Source: an uncultured Clostridium sp.
GTDB lineage: Bacteria; Bacillota; Clostridia; Clostridiales; Clostridiaceae
Assembly (NCBI GenBank): GCA_900539375.1
Contig: UQBY01000016.1
Span: 1 to 64,000, forward strand
Length of the DNA: 64,000 nucleotides
Reading direction: 5' to 3'
The notes beneath the pieces were generated by a model, which did not search any database, had not been told where the DNA came from, and was given only the letters and a program-made list of their open reading frames with translations. How positions within the stretch are numbered: position 1 is the stretch's first letter; every line of letters starts with the position of its first letter. The position numbers and the translations under genes are program-made. This document shows positions 54,927 through 62,695 of this stretch, in pieces.

Positions 54927-55472
54927 CTAATATTTATTGTAACTAAAAATTTCATTTATTTCTTTTCTTACTTTCTTTCTAGGTTCTTTATTTTCATAAT
55001 ATCCTAAAGATATTACTAAATGAACTTCCTTTTTATCTGGAATTTCTAATATTTTTTTAATATCCTTTTCCTTAAACCAACCCATCATACAGGTTCCAAG
55101 ACCAAGTTCTGTTGCTGCTAAACATATATTTTCACAAGCTATTCCTATATCCATTGATGTATAATCTTTATTTTTTACTATACTTCCTATTTTTGATGCT
55201 AAATTTCTTTTTTCTCCAACAACTACTATAAATACAGGAGATGTAAGAGCAAATTTATTTATTCCACTTACTAAAGGGTCATATAACTTTTTTGCTACCT
55301 TTTCCAAAATATCTTTATCATTTACAACTACAAACTTCCAAGGCTGAGCATTACAAGCTGATGGTGATAATCTTGCACATTCAATTATTTTTTCTATTTT
55401 TTCTTTTTCAACAGGCTTATCTAAATATCCTCTTACACTTTCTCTTTTATTTATTAATTCAAAAAAATTCAT
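54927..55472 (-). CDS. Nitroreductase-family flavoprotein
   Basis: 181 residues. FMN-binding Arg in NKRESVRGYLDKPV, CNAQPWKFVVV, and GLGTCMMGWF near the C-terminal third match the NfsA/NfsB-like family (short form). Usually a dimeric FMN-dependent oxidoreductase using NAD(P)H. Physiological substrate is unknown. Short spacing to the DUF5662 gene suggests co-transcription. Confidence 0.9.
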   Translation of the reverse strand: MNFFELINKRESVRGYLDKPVEKEKIEKIIECARLSPSACNAQPWKFVVVNDKDILEKVAKKLYDPLVSGINKFALTSPVFIVVVGEKRNLASKIGSIVKNKDYTSMDIGIACENICLAATELGLGTCMMGWFKEKDIKKILEIPDKKEVHLVISLGYYENKEPRKKVRKEINEIFSYNKY

Positions 55473-55577
55473 ATTTCACCTCTAAAAATTAACTAAATCT
55501 TTACTTTTATTATATCAATAATATATCATTAATTGTTTTAAAAAATCTTTTTAAATTATAATTTCCTATAAAATAAA

Positions 55578-55628
55578 AAATGTGAATTATTATTTTACTT
55601 TAAATTATAGCAAAACAATAATTCACAT
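55578..55628 (-). terminator. Terminator of the PAP2 gene
   Basis: ATGTGAATTATT pairs with AATAATTCACAT over about 25 bases; read leftward it is followed by a T-run. Confidence 0.75.
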
Positions 55629-55631
55629 ATC

Positions 55632-56183
55632 TTATATTTCCTTTTTATTTTTTGAACATAGATGCTTATCCACTTTTGATACAATAAAACTACTTAAAAG
55701 TCCTATAATCATTCCCACAATTACATCACTTAAAAAATGAACTCCAACATATAATCTTGAAAAAGCAATAAGAACTGCAAAAACTATTGCTGTTATTCCA
55801 TATTTTTTATCTAAATATCTAACTAAAATTCCTGATACTGCAAAGGAAATTGCAGTGTGCCCTGAAGGGAATGAAAAGTCAGTTGGTTTTTTTACTAAGG
55901 GAATAAGTTCTGAAAATTGATTAAAAGGTCTCTCTCTCATAACTAAATTTTTTATCATTAAATTATTTACCACATGACATAATAGCAAAGAACATAATGA
56001 TAATATCCCTACTTTTCTTGTTTTCTTAGGGATAAGAAGTATTATTGTTATTAAAATCCAAATAAATCCTCCATTTCCCAACTTAGTTATAAAAGAAAAT
56101 ATTCCATTAAGAAAATTATATCTTAAAAATTCTTGAATAAAATACAAAATTTCTTTATCAATATTTGTTATAAAATCTATCAC
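55632..56183 (-). CDS. PAP2-family membrane phosphatase
   Basis: 183 residues from the GTG at 56183, 9 bases after AGGA; a TTG 9 bases upstream abuts that site. Five to six helices and the full PAP2 signature: KNLVMRERPF, SFPSGHTA, and RLYVGVHFLSDV. Likely hydrolyses undecaprenyl pyrophosphate or phosphatidylglycerol phosphate on the outer side of the membrane. Monocistronic. Confidence 0.9.
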   Translation of the reverse strand: MIDFITNIDKEILYFIQEFLRYNFLNGIFSFITKLGNGGFIWILITIILLIPKKTRKVGILSLCSLLLCHVVNNLMIKNLVMRERPFNQFSELIPLVKKPTDFSFPSGHTAISFAVSGILVRYLDKKYGITAIVFAVLIAFSRLYVGVHFLSDVIVGMIIGLLSSFIVSKVDKHLCSKNKKEI

Positions 56184-56322
56184 TATATACAATCCTTCCT
56201 AAAATATATTTCAAGTCATTATAACATAATTATATATATCAATAAAAGCTTTTAATATATACCAATTTTCTAAGCTATTTCTTCTACAAATTATATTTCA
56301 TGAATTAACTAAAACATCTATG

Positions 56323-56838
56323 TTAATTTTTTAGTTCATTAAGTTTTAGTTTTTCTTTTTTCAAAATTGGAGTAAGAATTGGATAAAATATAAAGAAAAA
56401 TACAACATTTCCTATTGCATGTAGACAGTCAAAAGGTAATCCTGCTACATAATAGGATAAAAAACCTGGTAATCCTGCTATTATAAGTTTATCTAAAGAA
56501 ACAAAAAATCCATACATAAACCCACAAAAGCCTGAAAAAAGTGCCATTAAGAAAACATTAGGTTTTTCAAATAATTTTCCTATAATTGAACCTGAAAAAG
56601 CAACTATTGTCCAAGCTAAAATCTGAAATGGAATAAAGGTTCCAAGACCTAAAAGCATTCCAGAAACTAATGTGGTTACAACTGCTATTCCAATTGAAAT
56701 TTTCATTCCTAGTATCATTCCACATAATAAAATTATTGTTGTAACAGGCTTAATATTAGGAAGAGGTTGAAGTACAAGACGTGAACCTATATTTAGTGCT
56801 GATATTAATCCTATAATTACTATCTCTCTTACTTTCAT
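56323..56838 (-). CDS. ECF transporter S component, probable corrinoid uptake
   Basis: 171 residues with six hydrophobic helices in the S-component layout; the N-terminal REIVIIGLISALNIGSRLVL resembles the region that docks on EcfT. Start overlaps the DUF4430 stop (ATGA), so it is translationally coupled and falls under the cobalamin riboswitch upstream. That regulation suggests a cobalamin or precursor specificity similar to CbrT. The energising EcfA/EcfT subunits are not in the window and are presumably shared. Specificity is inference. Confidence 0.8.
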   Translation of the reverse strand: MKVREIVIIGLISALNIGSRLVLQPLPNIKPVTTIILLCGMILGMKISIGIAVVTTLVSGMLLGLGTFIPFQILAWTIVAFSGSIIGKLFEKPNVFLMALFSGFCGFMYGFFVSLDKLIIAGLPGFLSYYVAGLPFDCLHAIGNVVFFFIFYPILTPILKKEKLKLNELKN

Positions 56839-57686
56839 CGTTGTCCTACATCCTTTCCTCCATCTTTAGTAAATACCCATTCTAATGTATCATTTGATGA
56901 TAACTTATATTTTCCTGCAGATACATTAGGAAATGTTCCATTAACTTTATACATCCATCCTGAAGATGGTCCTTCAGATTTTTCTTTTATTCCATTAATA
57001 GAACTTACGTAAATAAATTGTCCTGAACCTGTATAACCTATTTGTATAGAATTATTTTCACAATAGTATTTTAATGCTTCAAAGGCAGTTACCTCATTCT
57101 CTAATACTATTTGTGAGGAAAATATCGTATTATCTACCATCTTTATGTTTATATTAACTATAAATTTAGGTTTTTCTTCTTCTTTATTTTCTTCCTTTTT
57201 TATTTCTTCATTATTATTCTTCTCACTTGAAGAGTTATTATTTGAAGAACCATTACTTGAAGAATTGTTGTTTGAAACATTGCCACTATTATTTAGTGAA
57301 GTGTCTTTTTTAGAATTTGACTGTTGAGAATTTTCATTTTCTGTATTTACTTCTTCTTTACTCTCATTAGTATTTTGTTCTACAGTTTTCTTATCCTCTT
57401 TATCACTTTCATTAACTTTTTCTTCTTTATTATCCTTTGCACTTTCTGTAGATATACTTATTGTACTACTTTCTATTGTATCTTTTTTTATAGTATTACT
57501 TTCTACCTTTTCATTTGATATTGAAGCAGTAGAAGTAATTGGTGTTTTTGTTGAAATCTCACCTTTATTATTATCAGAATTTACAAACTTAATAGCAGCT
57601 ATTACAAATGTTCCAAATAATAAAATTATAAAAACTAATGATAAGAGAAAAATCTTTTTTTGTTTCTCTTTTTTATCTTTCTCCAT
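56835..57686 (-). CDS. Membrane-anchored DUF4430 protein (intrinsic-factor beta-domain-like)
   Basis: 283 residues. A single N-terminal helix (about 12-33) without a cleavage or lipobox motif anchors the protein. A long Ser/Asn/Glu/Lys linker (about 35-175) spans the wall. Residues about 178-275 form a DUF4430 domain: ENEVTAFEALKYYCE, YVSSINGIKEKSEGPSSGW, VSAGKYKLSSNDTLEWVF. The same domain is the C-terminal half of animal transcobalamin and intrinsic factor, where it caps the bound B12. It overlaps both neighbours and sits under a cobalamin riboswitch. A corrinoid-binding role is therefore likely but unproven. Confidence 0.85.
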   Translation of the reverse strand: MEKDKKEKQKKIFLLSLVFIILLFGTFVIAAIKFVNSDNNKGEISTKTPITSTASISNEKVESNTIKKDTIESSTISISTESAKDNKEEKVNESDKEDKKTVEQNTNESKEEVNTENENSQQSNSKKDTSLNNSGNVSNNNSSSNGSSNNNSSSEKNNNEEIKKEENKEEEKPKFIVNINIKMVDNTIFSSQIVLENEVTAFEALKYYCENNSIQIGYTGSGQFIYVSSINGIKEKSEGPSSGWMYKVNGTFPNVSAGKYKLSSNDTLEWVFTKDGGKDVGQR

Positions 57687-58914
57687 TTCCTCTTTCCTTC
57701 TTCTTTGGAGCTACAATAGCTAAACCTAACATTGAAATTAAAGACATTTTAAAGAATAGATTTATATTATTGTTATCTCCTGTTTTTGTAGATGAACCAG
57801 TTTTATCTACAGATGAACTATTATTAGGAGAAGGGTTATTTTTGTTTGTATTATTTCCATTTGAATTTTCTTCTTCATTTGGTGTAGTAGTTTCTGGTGT
57901 AGTAGTCTCTGGAGTTACTGTTTCTGGAGTTTTAGTTTCTGAATCTACATCTTTTGATGGTTCTTTAACCCCTTCCATTTTCCAATCATTTCTAAAGTCA
58001 AATAAATCAGCACCATTTTTTGCAGCTTCACTTTGTACTAAAGCATAAAAATCTTGTTCAGTAGCTAAAGAGTTTCCTTCTGCTTCTTCGTGCATCCATT
58101 TAAATTGACCATCTTCCATTTGGTATGTAAGTATATCCTCTACAAGACTTGAAACATCTTCTCCAATTGAAGAAAGTCCTAATATAGCCATTGCTGTTGT
58201 ATTAGAATTACTAAACTTTCCTTCTGCATCCTTACTACTATTTATATAGTCCTTTGCCTTATTTATTACTTCTAAAGTTTTTTCATCATTATTATAAGAA
58301 GATAATGCATATAAAGCCATGCCAGTCATATCTACATCTATCCAATCTCCTCCTGGATAATAAGCAAAGCCTCCATTTTCATTTTGACATGCTAAAATAT
58401 CTTCATAAATTCTATTTAATATTTCTTTGTTACCTTCATCTATAGTATAATTTCCTTTAGTAGCTGCTGAAAGTATCCATACTTCATAATTACAAGAACC
58501 TATATAGTCTCCCTTTTCTAGCATTTCATTAACTAAATCATAGTTACAAAATTCTTGTGGATTTTCTCCAAGTGCTGATAAAACTAATATGTCCTTAGCC
58601 ATTTGTGTAGAATATTCATATCCTTTTTGTATATTTTCTTTAACCTTTTCTAAAGCTTTTTCTTTTTGAGCTTCTGTTATTTTACCTGTTCTAACCATAG
58701 CAGGAATTTGCCATTCCCCTAAACTTTCTTGCTTAGCATAATAATCTGCAGTTTTAAAAATGCTTTCTGTTACAATTGATTGTTCTGCATTTGCAGTTTC
58801 AGAAGCACTTATAGTTTGGGCAGTAGTATCTGCATAAACATTTTTATAAACTGGTGCACTTATCATAGTTGATATTAATGCAGCTGCCATTACCTTACTA
58901 ATTACCTTTTTCAT
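57673..58914 (-). CDS. Surface protein with alpha/alpha-barrel (terpenoid-cyclase/transcobalamin-like) domain
   Basis: 413 residues from the ATG at 58914; GGAGG precedes it, while the in-frame ATG at 58929 would place that site inside the gene. Signal peptide about 1-28. Residues about 45-330 contain repeated helix pairs with prenyltransferase-type turns (CQNENGGFAYYPGG, YINSSKDAEGKFSN, YQMEDGQFKW). A Thr/Pro/Asn linker (335-385) precedes a sortase-type end: TKTGD, hydrophobic helix, then basic KKKER. The alpha/alpha fold is also the N-terminal B12-binding half of intrinsic factor. First gene of the cobalamin-riboswitch operon; its stop overlaps the DUF4430 start by 14 bases. Confidence 0.83.
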   Translation of the reverse strand: MKKVISKVMAAALISTMISAPVYKNVYADTTAQTISASETANAEQSIVTESIFKTADYYAKQESLGEWQIPAMVRTGKITEAQKEKALEKVKENIQKGYEYSTQMAKDILVLSALGENPQEFCNYDLVNEMLEKGDYIGSCNYEVWILSAATKGNYTIDEGNKEILNRIYEDILACQNENGGFAYYPGGDWIDVDMTGMALYALSSYNNDEKTLEVINKAKDYINSSKDAEGKFSNSNTTAMAILGLSSIGEDVSSLVEDILTYQMEDGQFKWMHEEAEGNSLATEQDFYALVQSEAAKNGADLFDFRNDWKMEGVKEPSKDVDSETKTPETVTPETTTPETTTPNEEENSNGNNTNKNNPSPNNSSSVDKTGSSTKTGDNNNINLFFKMSLISMLGLAIVAPKKKERGNGER

Positions 58915-59006
58915 AAATAATTCCTCCATTTACTTTATAATTTATGAAAAGTCTTTTCTAAAATAAAATAAGAAGATATAATATACCTCCTCACAAAATC
59001 AAATAA

Positions 59007-59155
59007 GTCATAAAACTTGAATCGAATTTTATGACAGAGAGGAAGATCTGACTTGTCTCTTTAAATGAGCATTTCAGTTGCGTCACAGTCTTGGAATCTC
59101 ACCAAAGTTCCACCTATTATTCAATTTTAACTTTTCTAGTTACTTCTATTATTAA
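59007..59155 (-). promoter_or_regulatory. Cobalamin riboswitch with terminator
   Basis: Minus-strand sequence contains GAATAATAGGTGGAAC, TTTGGTGAGATTCCAAG, ACTGTGACGCAACTG and the B12-box-like AAGTCAGATCTTCC (aptamer about 59155-59037), in the order and spacing of cobalamin aptamers. A hairpin GTCATAAAA-N11-TTTTATGAC (59035-59007) follows with a moderately U-rich tail, a plausible terminator. It controls the three-gene operon starting at 58914. The rest of 58915-59360 is AT-rich; a direct repeat ATTATAATATTTT at about 59180-59210 may hold the promoter -10. Confidence 0.88.
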
Positions 59156-59360
59156 AGATTTTTCATACCTATTTTCATTATAATATTTTATTATAATATT
59201 TTATTATTTACAATACTTTATTAATTTTAATTAGAATGACTTTTATAAGTTAAAACTTATTTTACAAATTTCATTGAATTAAATTGTAGGTTAGTGTATA
59301 ATTGTAGCTATACAGACGGTGAAATAAATTTTCAAGTTTTTAACTAGGGGAGGGAGTGTT

Positions 59361-59816
59361 TTGAGAAAGGTTGAAGAAAAGGGCAAGTATAGCTTGCTTG
59401 AAATGATTCTTGTATTTACAATAATTGCATTAGTTCTTAGTACAGCAATTATACCAGCTATGAAAAGAGCTAGGGAAAGTGCTAGAAAAGTTAATGATAT
59501 TGCAACTGCTAAAGCAATCTATACTACAACTTATGAAGGCTTATTAACTGATAAAATAGACTACCCAGATAAAGATATATTCATAGTAGTTGAAACTTCT
59601 TCAGAAGTTTCTCCAGGTCTTAACTCTGAATATAGAAAATTTGTATTAAATTATTTACATGATAATATGACTAAAGTTCCTTACAATACAAGCTTAGATA
59701 AAACTAAAAAATTCTTAATAAAAATTCAAACAGATGGAGAAGTTTCAATATATGTTGGGTCTTACTTTGGTGATAGAGTATATCCTAACCCTACTGGAGC
59801 TTATGAACAGAAATAA
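59361..59816 (+). CDS. Lone type IV prepilin-like protein
   Basis: 151 residues, starting with TTG after GGGGAGGGAG. The N-terminal helix YSLLEMILVFTIIALV has the conserved Glu five residues from Tyr, as in prepilins, but the residue before the expected cleavage point is Lys (KGKYSLLE) instead of Gly. The rest is a small globular alpha/beta domain (AMKRARESARKV, then beta strands) without cysteines. No other pilus gene is near. It may be a minor pilin or pseudopilin processed elsewhere, or a protein that keeps its leader. Confidence 0.7.
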   Translation: MRKVEEKGKYSLLEMILVFTIIALVLSTAIIPAMKRARESARKVNDIATAKAIYTTTYEGLLTDKIDYPDKDIFIVVETSSEVSPGLNSEYRKFVLNYLHDNMTKVPYNTSLDKTKKFLIKIQTDGEVSIYVGSYFGDRVYPNPTGAYEQK

Positions 59817-59818
59817 AA

Positions 59819-59878
59819 AAAGTGTGGAGATTTTCTTTATATTAGTTTATAATAATATAAAAAATTTCCACACTTTTT
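59819..59878. terminator. Bidirectional terminator between prepilin and SufB-like genes
   Basis: AAAAAGTGTGGAGATTTT pairs with AAAATTTCCACACTTTTT across about 20 bases, with T-runs on both strands. The arms are similar to the terminator at 21809-21882. Confidence 0.85.
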
Positions 59879-59883
59879 AATTT

Positions 59884-60801
59884 TTATTCCATAAAACCTT
59901 CTATTATTCTTGCCTCTGCCTCTTCTTCAGTTAAACCTAAGGTCATTAATTTTATTATTTGTTCACCTGCAATTTTTCCAATAGCTGCCTCATGTATAAG
60001 AGAAGCATCTACAGAATTTGCTGTAACTTCTGGTAAAGCACTTACAATTGCATTATCCATAACAATAGCATCACATTCTGAATGGCCAGTACATTTAGTA
60101 TTTCCATCAATTTTAGAAATAAATCTTTGATGAGAATTACCCTTTGCTACAGAACGGGAAATTAAATTTGCTGCTGAATTTTCTCCATTTAGTTCAACCT
60201 TAAATTTAGTTTCTGCAAATTGGTTTCCTTCAGTCATTATTTTTTCCTTTACAACAATCTTTGCTCCTTCTTTTAAAATGGCTTCACAATTTCTTTTTGT
60301 TGAATCTACTCCTCCAATTTGAACAGTATCCATTTCTAAATATCCATCTTTTTCTATTTCAACATAAGTTTCTGGGTTTATTACTTTTTTTCCTTCTCCA
60401 ACTCCAGTACCAACATGCTTTTCTAAATAAAGAACTCTAGCATTTCTTCCTATAAAAAATCTATGAATTCCATTATGCTCTGATGTTTCACATCCATCAT
60501 TATGTACTCCACATCCTGCTGAAATAATTATATCTGCCCCTTCTCCTACATAGAAATCATTATATACTAAATCTTTAACATTTTCATGTGTTATTAATGC
60601 TGGTATATATACTGTTTCTCCTTTAGTATTAGGCTTTATAATTATATCTATTCCTGATTTATCTTTTTTGGAAACTATATCTATATTTTCACTTGAATGT
60701 CTAGCTGCACATTCTCCATCCTGACGAATATTATAAGCCCCCTTTGGAGTTTCATCTAAATCTGATACTATTGATATTAAACTTTTTGTTATCTTATTCA
60801 T
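59884..60801 (-). CDS. SufB/SufD-family scaffold of a minimal SufBC (SMS) system
   Basis: 305 residues, much shorter than SufB (about 470) or SufD (about 420), and containing mainly the C-terminal beta-helix core. Conserved segments include GVHNDGCETSEHNG, GHSECDAIVMDNA and SLIHEAAIGKIAGEQIIKLM. It pairs with a SufC ATPase gene overlapping by 8 bases, with no SufS, SufU or second scaffold gene. This SufCB pair matches the minimal SMS type proposed as an ancient iron-sulfur assembly machine in anaerobes. Acts in the cytoplasm. Confidence 0.88.
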   Translation of the reverse strand: MNKITKSLISIVSDLDETPKGAYNIRQDGECAARHSSENIDIVSKKDKSGIDIIIKPNTKGETVYIPALITHENVKDLVYNDFYVGEGADIIISAGCGVHNDGCETSEHNGIHRFFIGRNARVLYLEKHVGTGVGEGKKVINPETYVEIEKDGYLEMDTVQIGGVDSTKRNCEAILKEGAKIVVKEKIMTEGNQFAETKFKVELNGENSAANLISRSVAKGNSHQRFISKIDGNTKCTGHSECDAIVMDNAIVSALPEVTANSVDASLIHEAAIGKIAGEQIIKLMTLGLTEEEAEARIIEGFME

Positions 60802-61525
60802 CTTTTTTCATCTCCAACTTCTTATTACAACATATTTTTGAATTACCAAGAAGACATGGAAGAATATCCTCTCTCTTTTCATGAGATAATACTTGACCAT
60901 CACTTAAAACTACAATTTCATCTGAAATATCCATAATACGTTCTTGATGGGATATAATTATCATTGATTTTTTAGTTGTTTCTCTTATTTCTCTAAATAC
61001 TGAAACTAAATCTTTAAAACTCCATATATCAATTCCTGCCTCTGGTTCATCAAAAACATATAGTTCTGTACGTTTAGCCATAATCATAGCTATTTCTATT
61101 CTTTTCATTTCTCCACCAGAAAGGCTTCCATTCACTTCTCTATTAATATATGAATCTCCATTTAATCCAACTTTTTCTAAATAACTACAAATTTCTTCTT
61201 TTTTTATCTCTTTATTAGCTGCTGCTAAAGTTATTAAATCACAAACTGTAATTCCTTTAAATTTGACAGGTTGTTGAAATGCAAAACTTATTCCAAGTTT
61301 TGCTCTCTCTGTAATATTCATTTTGGTTATATCTTTACCATTAAATAATATTTTTCCTGAAGTTGGAATTAGCATTCCAGCTATTATTTTTGCTAATGTT
61401 GATTTTCCACCTCCATTAGGACCTGTAATAACTACCATTTTTTCATCATCAATTGTTAAATTTATATTTTTTAATATTTCTATACCATCGTCTGCTACAT
61501 ATGATAAATCAATTAACTGAATCAT
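60794..61525 (-). CDS. sufC: SufC-type ATPase of the minimal SufBC system
   Basis: 243 residues. Walker A TGPNGGGKSTLAK, signature SLSGGEMKRIEIAMIMAK, Walker B YVFDEPEAGIDIWSF and H-loop IISHQERIMD match SufC (the DEPEAGxDxWSF variant is usual for this lineage). It powers iron-sulfur cluster assembly with the SufB-like partner immediately downstream. Confidence 0.93.
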   Translation of the reverse strand: MIQLIDLSYVADDGIEILKNINLTIDDEKMVVITGPNGGGKSTLAKIIAGMLIPTSGKILFNGKDITKMNITERAKLGISFAFQQPVKFKGITVCDLITLAAANKEIKKEEICSYLEKVGLNGDSYINREVNGSLSGGEMKRIEIAMIMAKRTELYVFDEPEAGIDIWSFKDLVSVFREIRETTKKSMIIISHQERIMDISDEIVVLSDGQVLSHEKREDILPCLLGNSKICCNKKLEMKKDE

Positions 61526-61639
61526 TTTCCCATTAAGCCCCCTACACTTACTTTTTTATATTGAAGTTTAACTACATAATATTACTTATTATACTATTTC
61601 TTTAGATAAATTTCATTAAATAAAAAATATAATATTTTA

Positions 61640-62491
61640 TTAAACTTTTATATTTTTTCCTATAATCATACACTTTGAATCCATTCCATGACCTATTTCA
61701 TTTGTCTTTATTATTGGAAGATTTTTGTCATTTACTATTTTTAGCACTATTTCTTCTATATTAGGCTTAACTTTATTTTCTTCCATTTTAGTAAAAGTTC
61801 CTAAAATTATCCCTTTAATCTTTTTAAAAGCTCCCATTTGCTTTAATTGAGTTAAATAAGTAGTCATAAGGGCAACTTCCCCTCCATAGCTTTCTAATAA
61901 TAATATCTTATTTTCTAAATTAGGCATATATGGTGTTCCTGAAAGTTTTAAAAAGCATCTTATATTACCACCTACAACTACTCCACTCATTTTATTTCCT
62001 TGTAAAAATTCATATTTTATATTAAATAAATCATCTTTTCCTAATAATATAGAATTAATAAATCTTTCTTTCTGAATATCTTTAAAAGAATATATTAAAT
62101 TTCTTATTTGATATAAATAAGAAACATTTCCTGTTTTTGAATATATGGCATTTATAATTGTTGTTAAATCACTATATCCAAAAAAAGCTTTAGGATTATT
62201 TTTTATAATTTCAAAATCTAAATAATCTAAAACTTCATTTGCTAAATCTCCACCAGATATATCAAATATTGCTTTAATATCTTTATCTAAATAAAAATTC
62301 ATTAAAGCTTCTCCACGTTCTTTTCCACTTCCACTAAAAACTGAATATTTTTCATATATAAACTTGCTAAAAATAGGATTAAGTCCTATATCTTTAAGAA
62401 CTTTTTCTAATTCATTAATTTTTTCTTTATTAGATAATAATTGAGCATTTGAGCAAGCTACTATTCCTATTTTATCACCCTTTAAAAGCAT
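61640..62491 (-). CDS. S66-family LD-carboxypeptidase
   Basis: 283 residues. S66 fold: IGIVACSN start, nucleophile Ser in FFGYSDLTTIINA, Glu in ILLLESYGGE, and late His in NEIGHGMDSK. These enzymes cleave the terminal D-Ala of muropeptide tetrapeptides during murein recycling, or process microcin-like peptides (MccF). No signal peptide, so cytoplasmic recycling is more likely. It is monocistronic. Confidence 0.88.
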   Translation of the reverse strand: MLLKGDKIGIVACSNAQLLSNKEKINELEKVLKDIGLNPIFSKFIYEKYSVFSGSGKERGEALMNFYLDKDIKAIFDISGGDLANEVLDYLDFEIIKNNPKAFFGYSDLTTIINAIYSKTGNVSYLYQIRNLIYSFKDIQKERFINSILLGKDDLFNIKYEFLQGNKMSGVVVGGNIRCFLKLSGTPYMPNLENKILLLESYGGEVALMTTYLTQLKQMGAFKKIKGIILGTFTKMEENKVKPNIEEIVLKIVNDKNLPIIKTNEIGHGMDSKCMIIGKNIKV

Positions 62492-62564
62492 AAAATTCTC
62501 CTTTTTTAATATTTCTTTTTTAATATTTTTTATTTGACACTATTTTGTCACAATATAATTATAT

Positions 62565-62690
62565 ACTAAACTCATAAGATTAATAAAATTTTTCATATTA
62601 ATTCCCTAGTGAAATTGATTTTCACATAATCATCTCCCAAGATGAAAGCCAAGGTATCCCCCAAATACCTTGGCTGTTTTTTTCTTCTAT
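62565..62690 (+). ncRNA. Candidate small RNA with three hairpins
   Basis: The plus strand has TTGACA (62534-62539) and possible -10 elements (AATTAT at 17 bases or TATAAT at 14), then GTGAAATTGATTTTCAC, CATCTCCCAAGATG and a strong terminator (AGCCAAGGTAT pairing with ATACCTTGGCT, then seven T, ending about 62688). The two flanking genes lie on the minus strand, for which the hairpin has no proper T-run. No ORF of note is inside. Confidence 0.4.
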
Positions 62691-62695
62691 AAAAT

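Noticed and set aside
57145..58048. Several plus-strand frames opposite the DUF4430 and alpha/alpha-domain genes
   Set aside because: Their Phe/Leu/Ser-rich sequences arise from the complement of Asn/Glu/Ser linkers; the minus-strand genes overlap neatly and follow a riboswitch.
21809..59878. Similar GTGTG-containing terminators (21809-21882, 59819-59878, partly 55578-55628) as a mobile miniature repeat
   Set aside because: Similarity is limited to the short stem arms, loops differ, and each sits exactly at a gene end, so ordinary terminators explain them.
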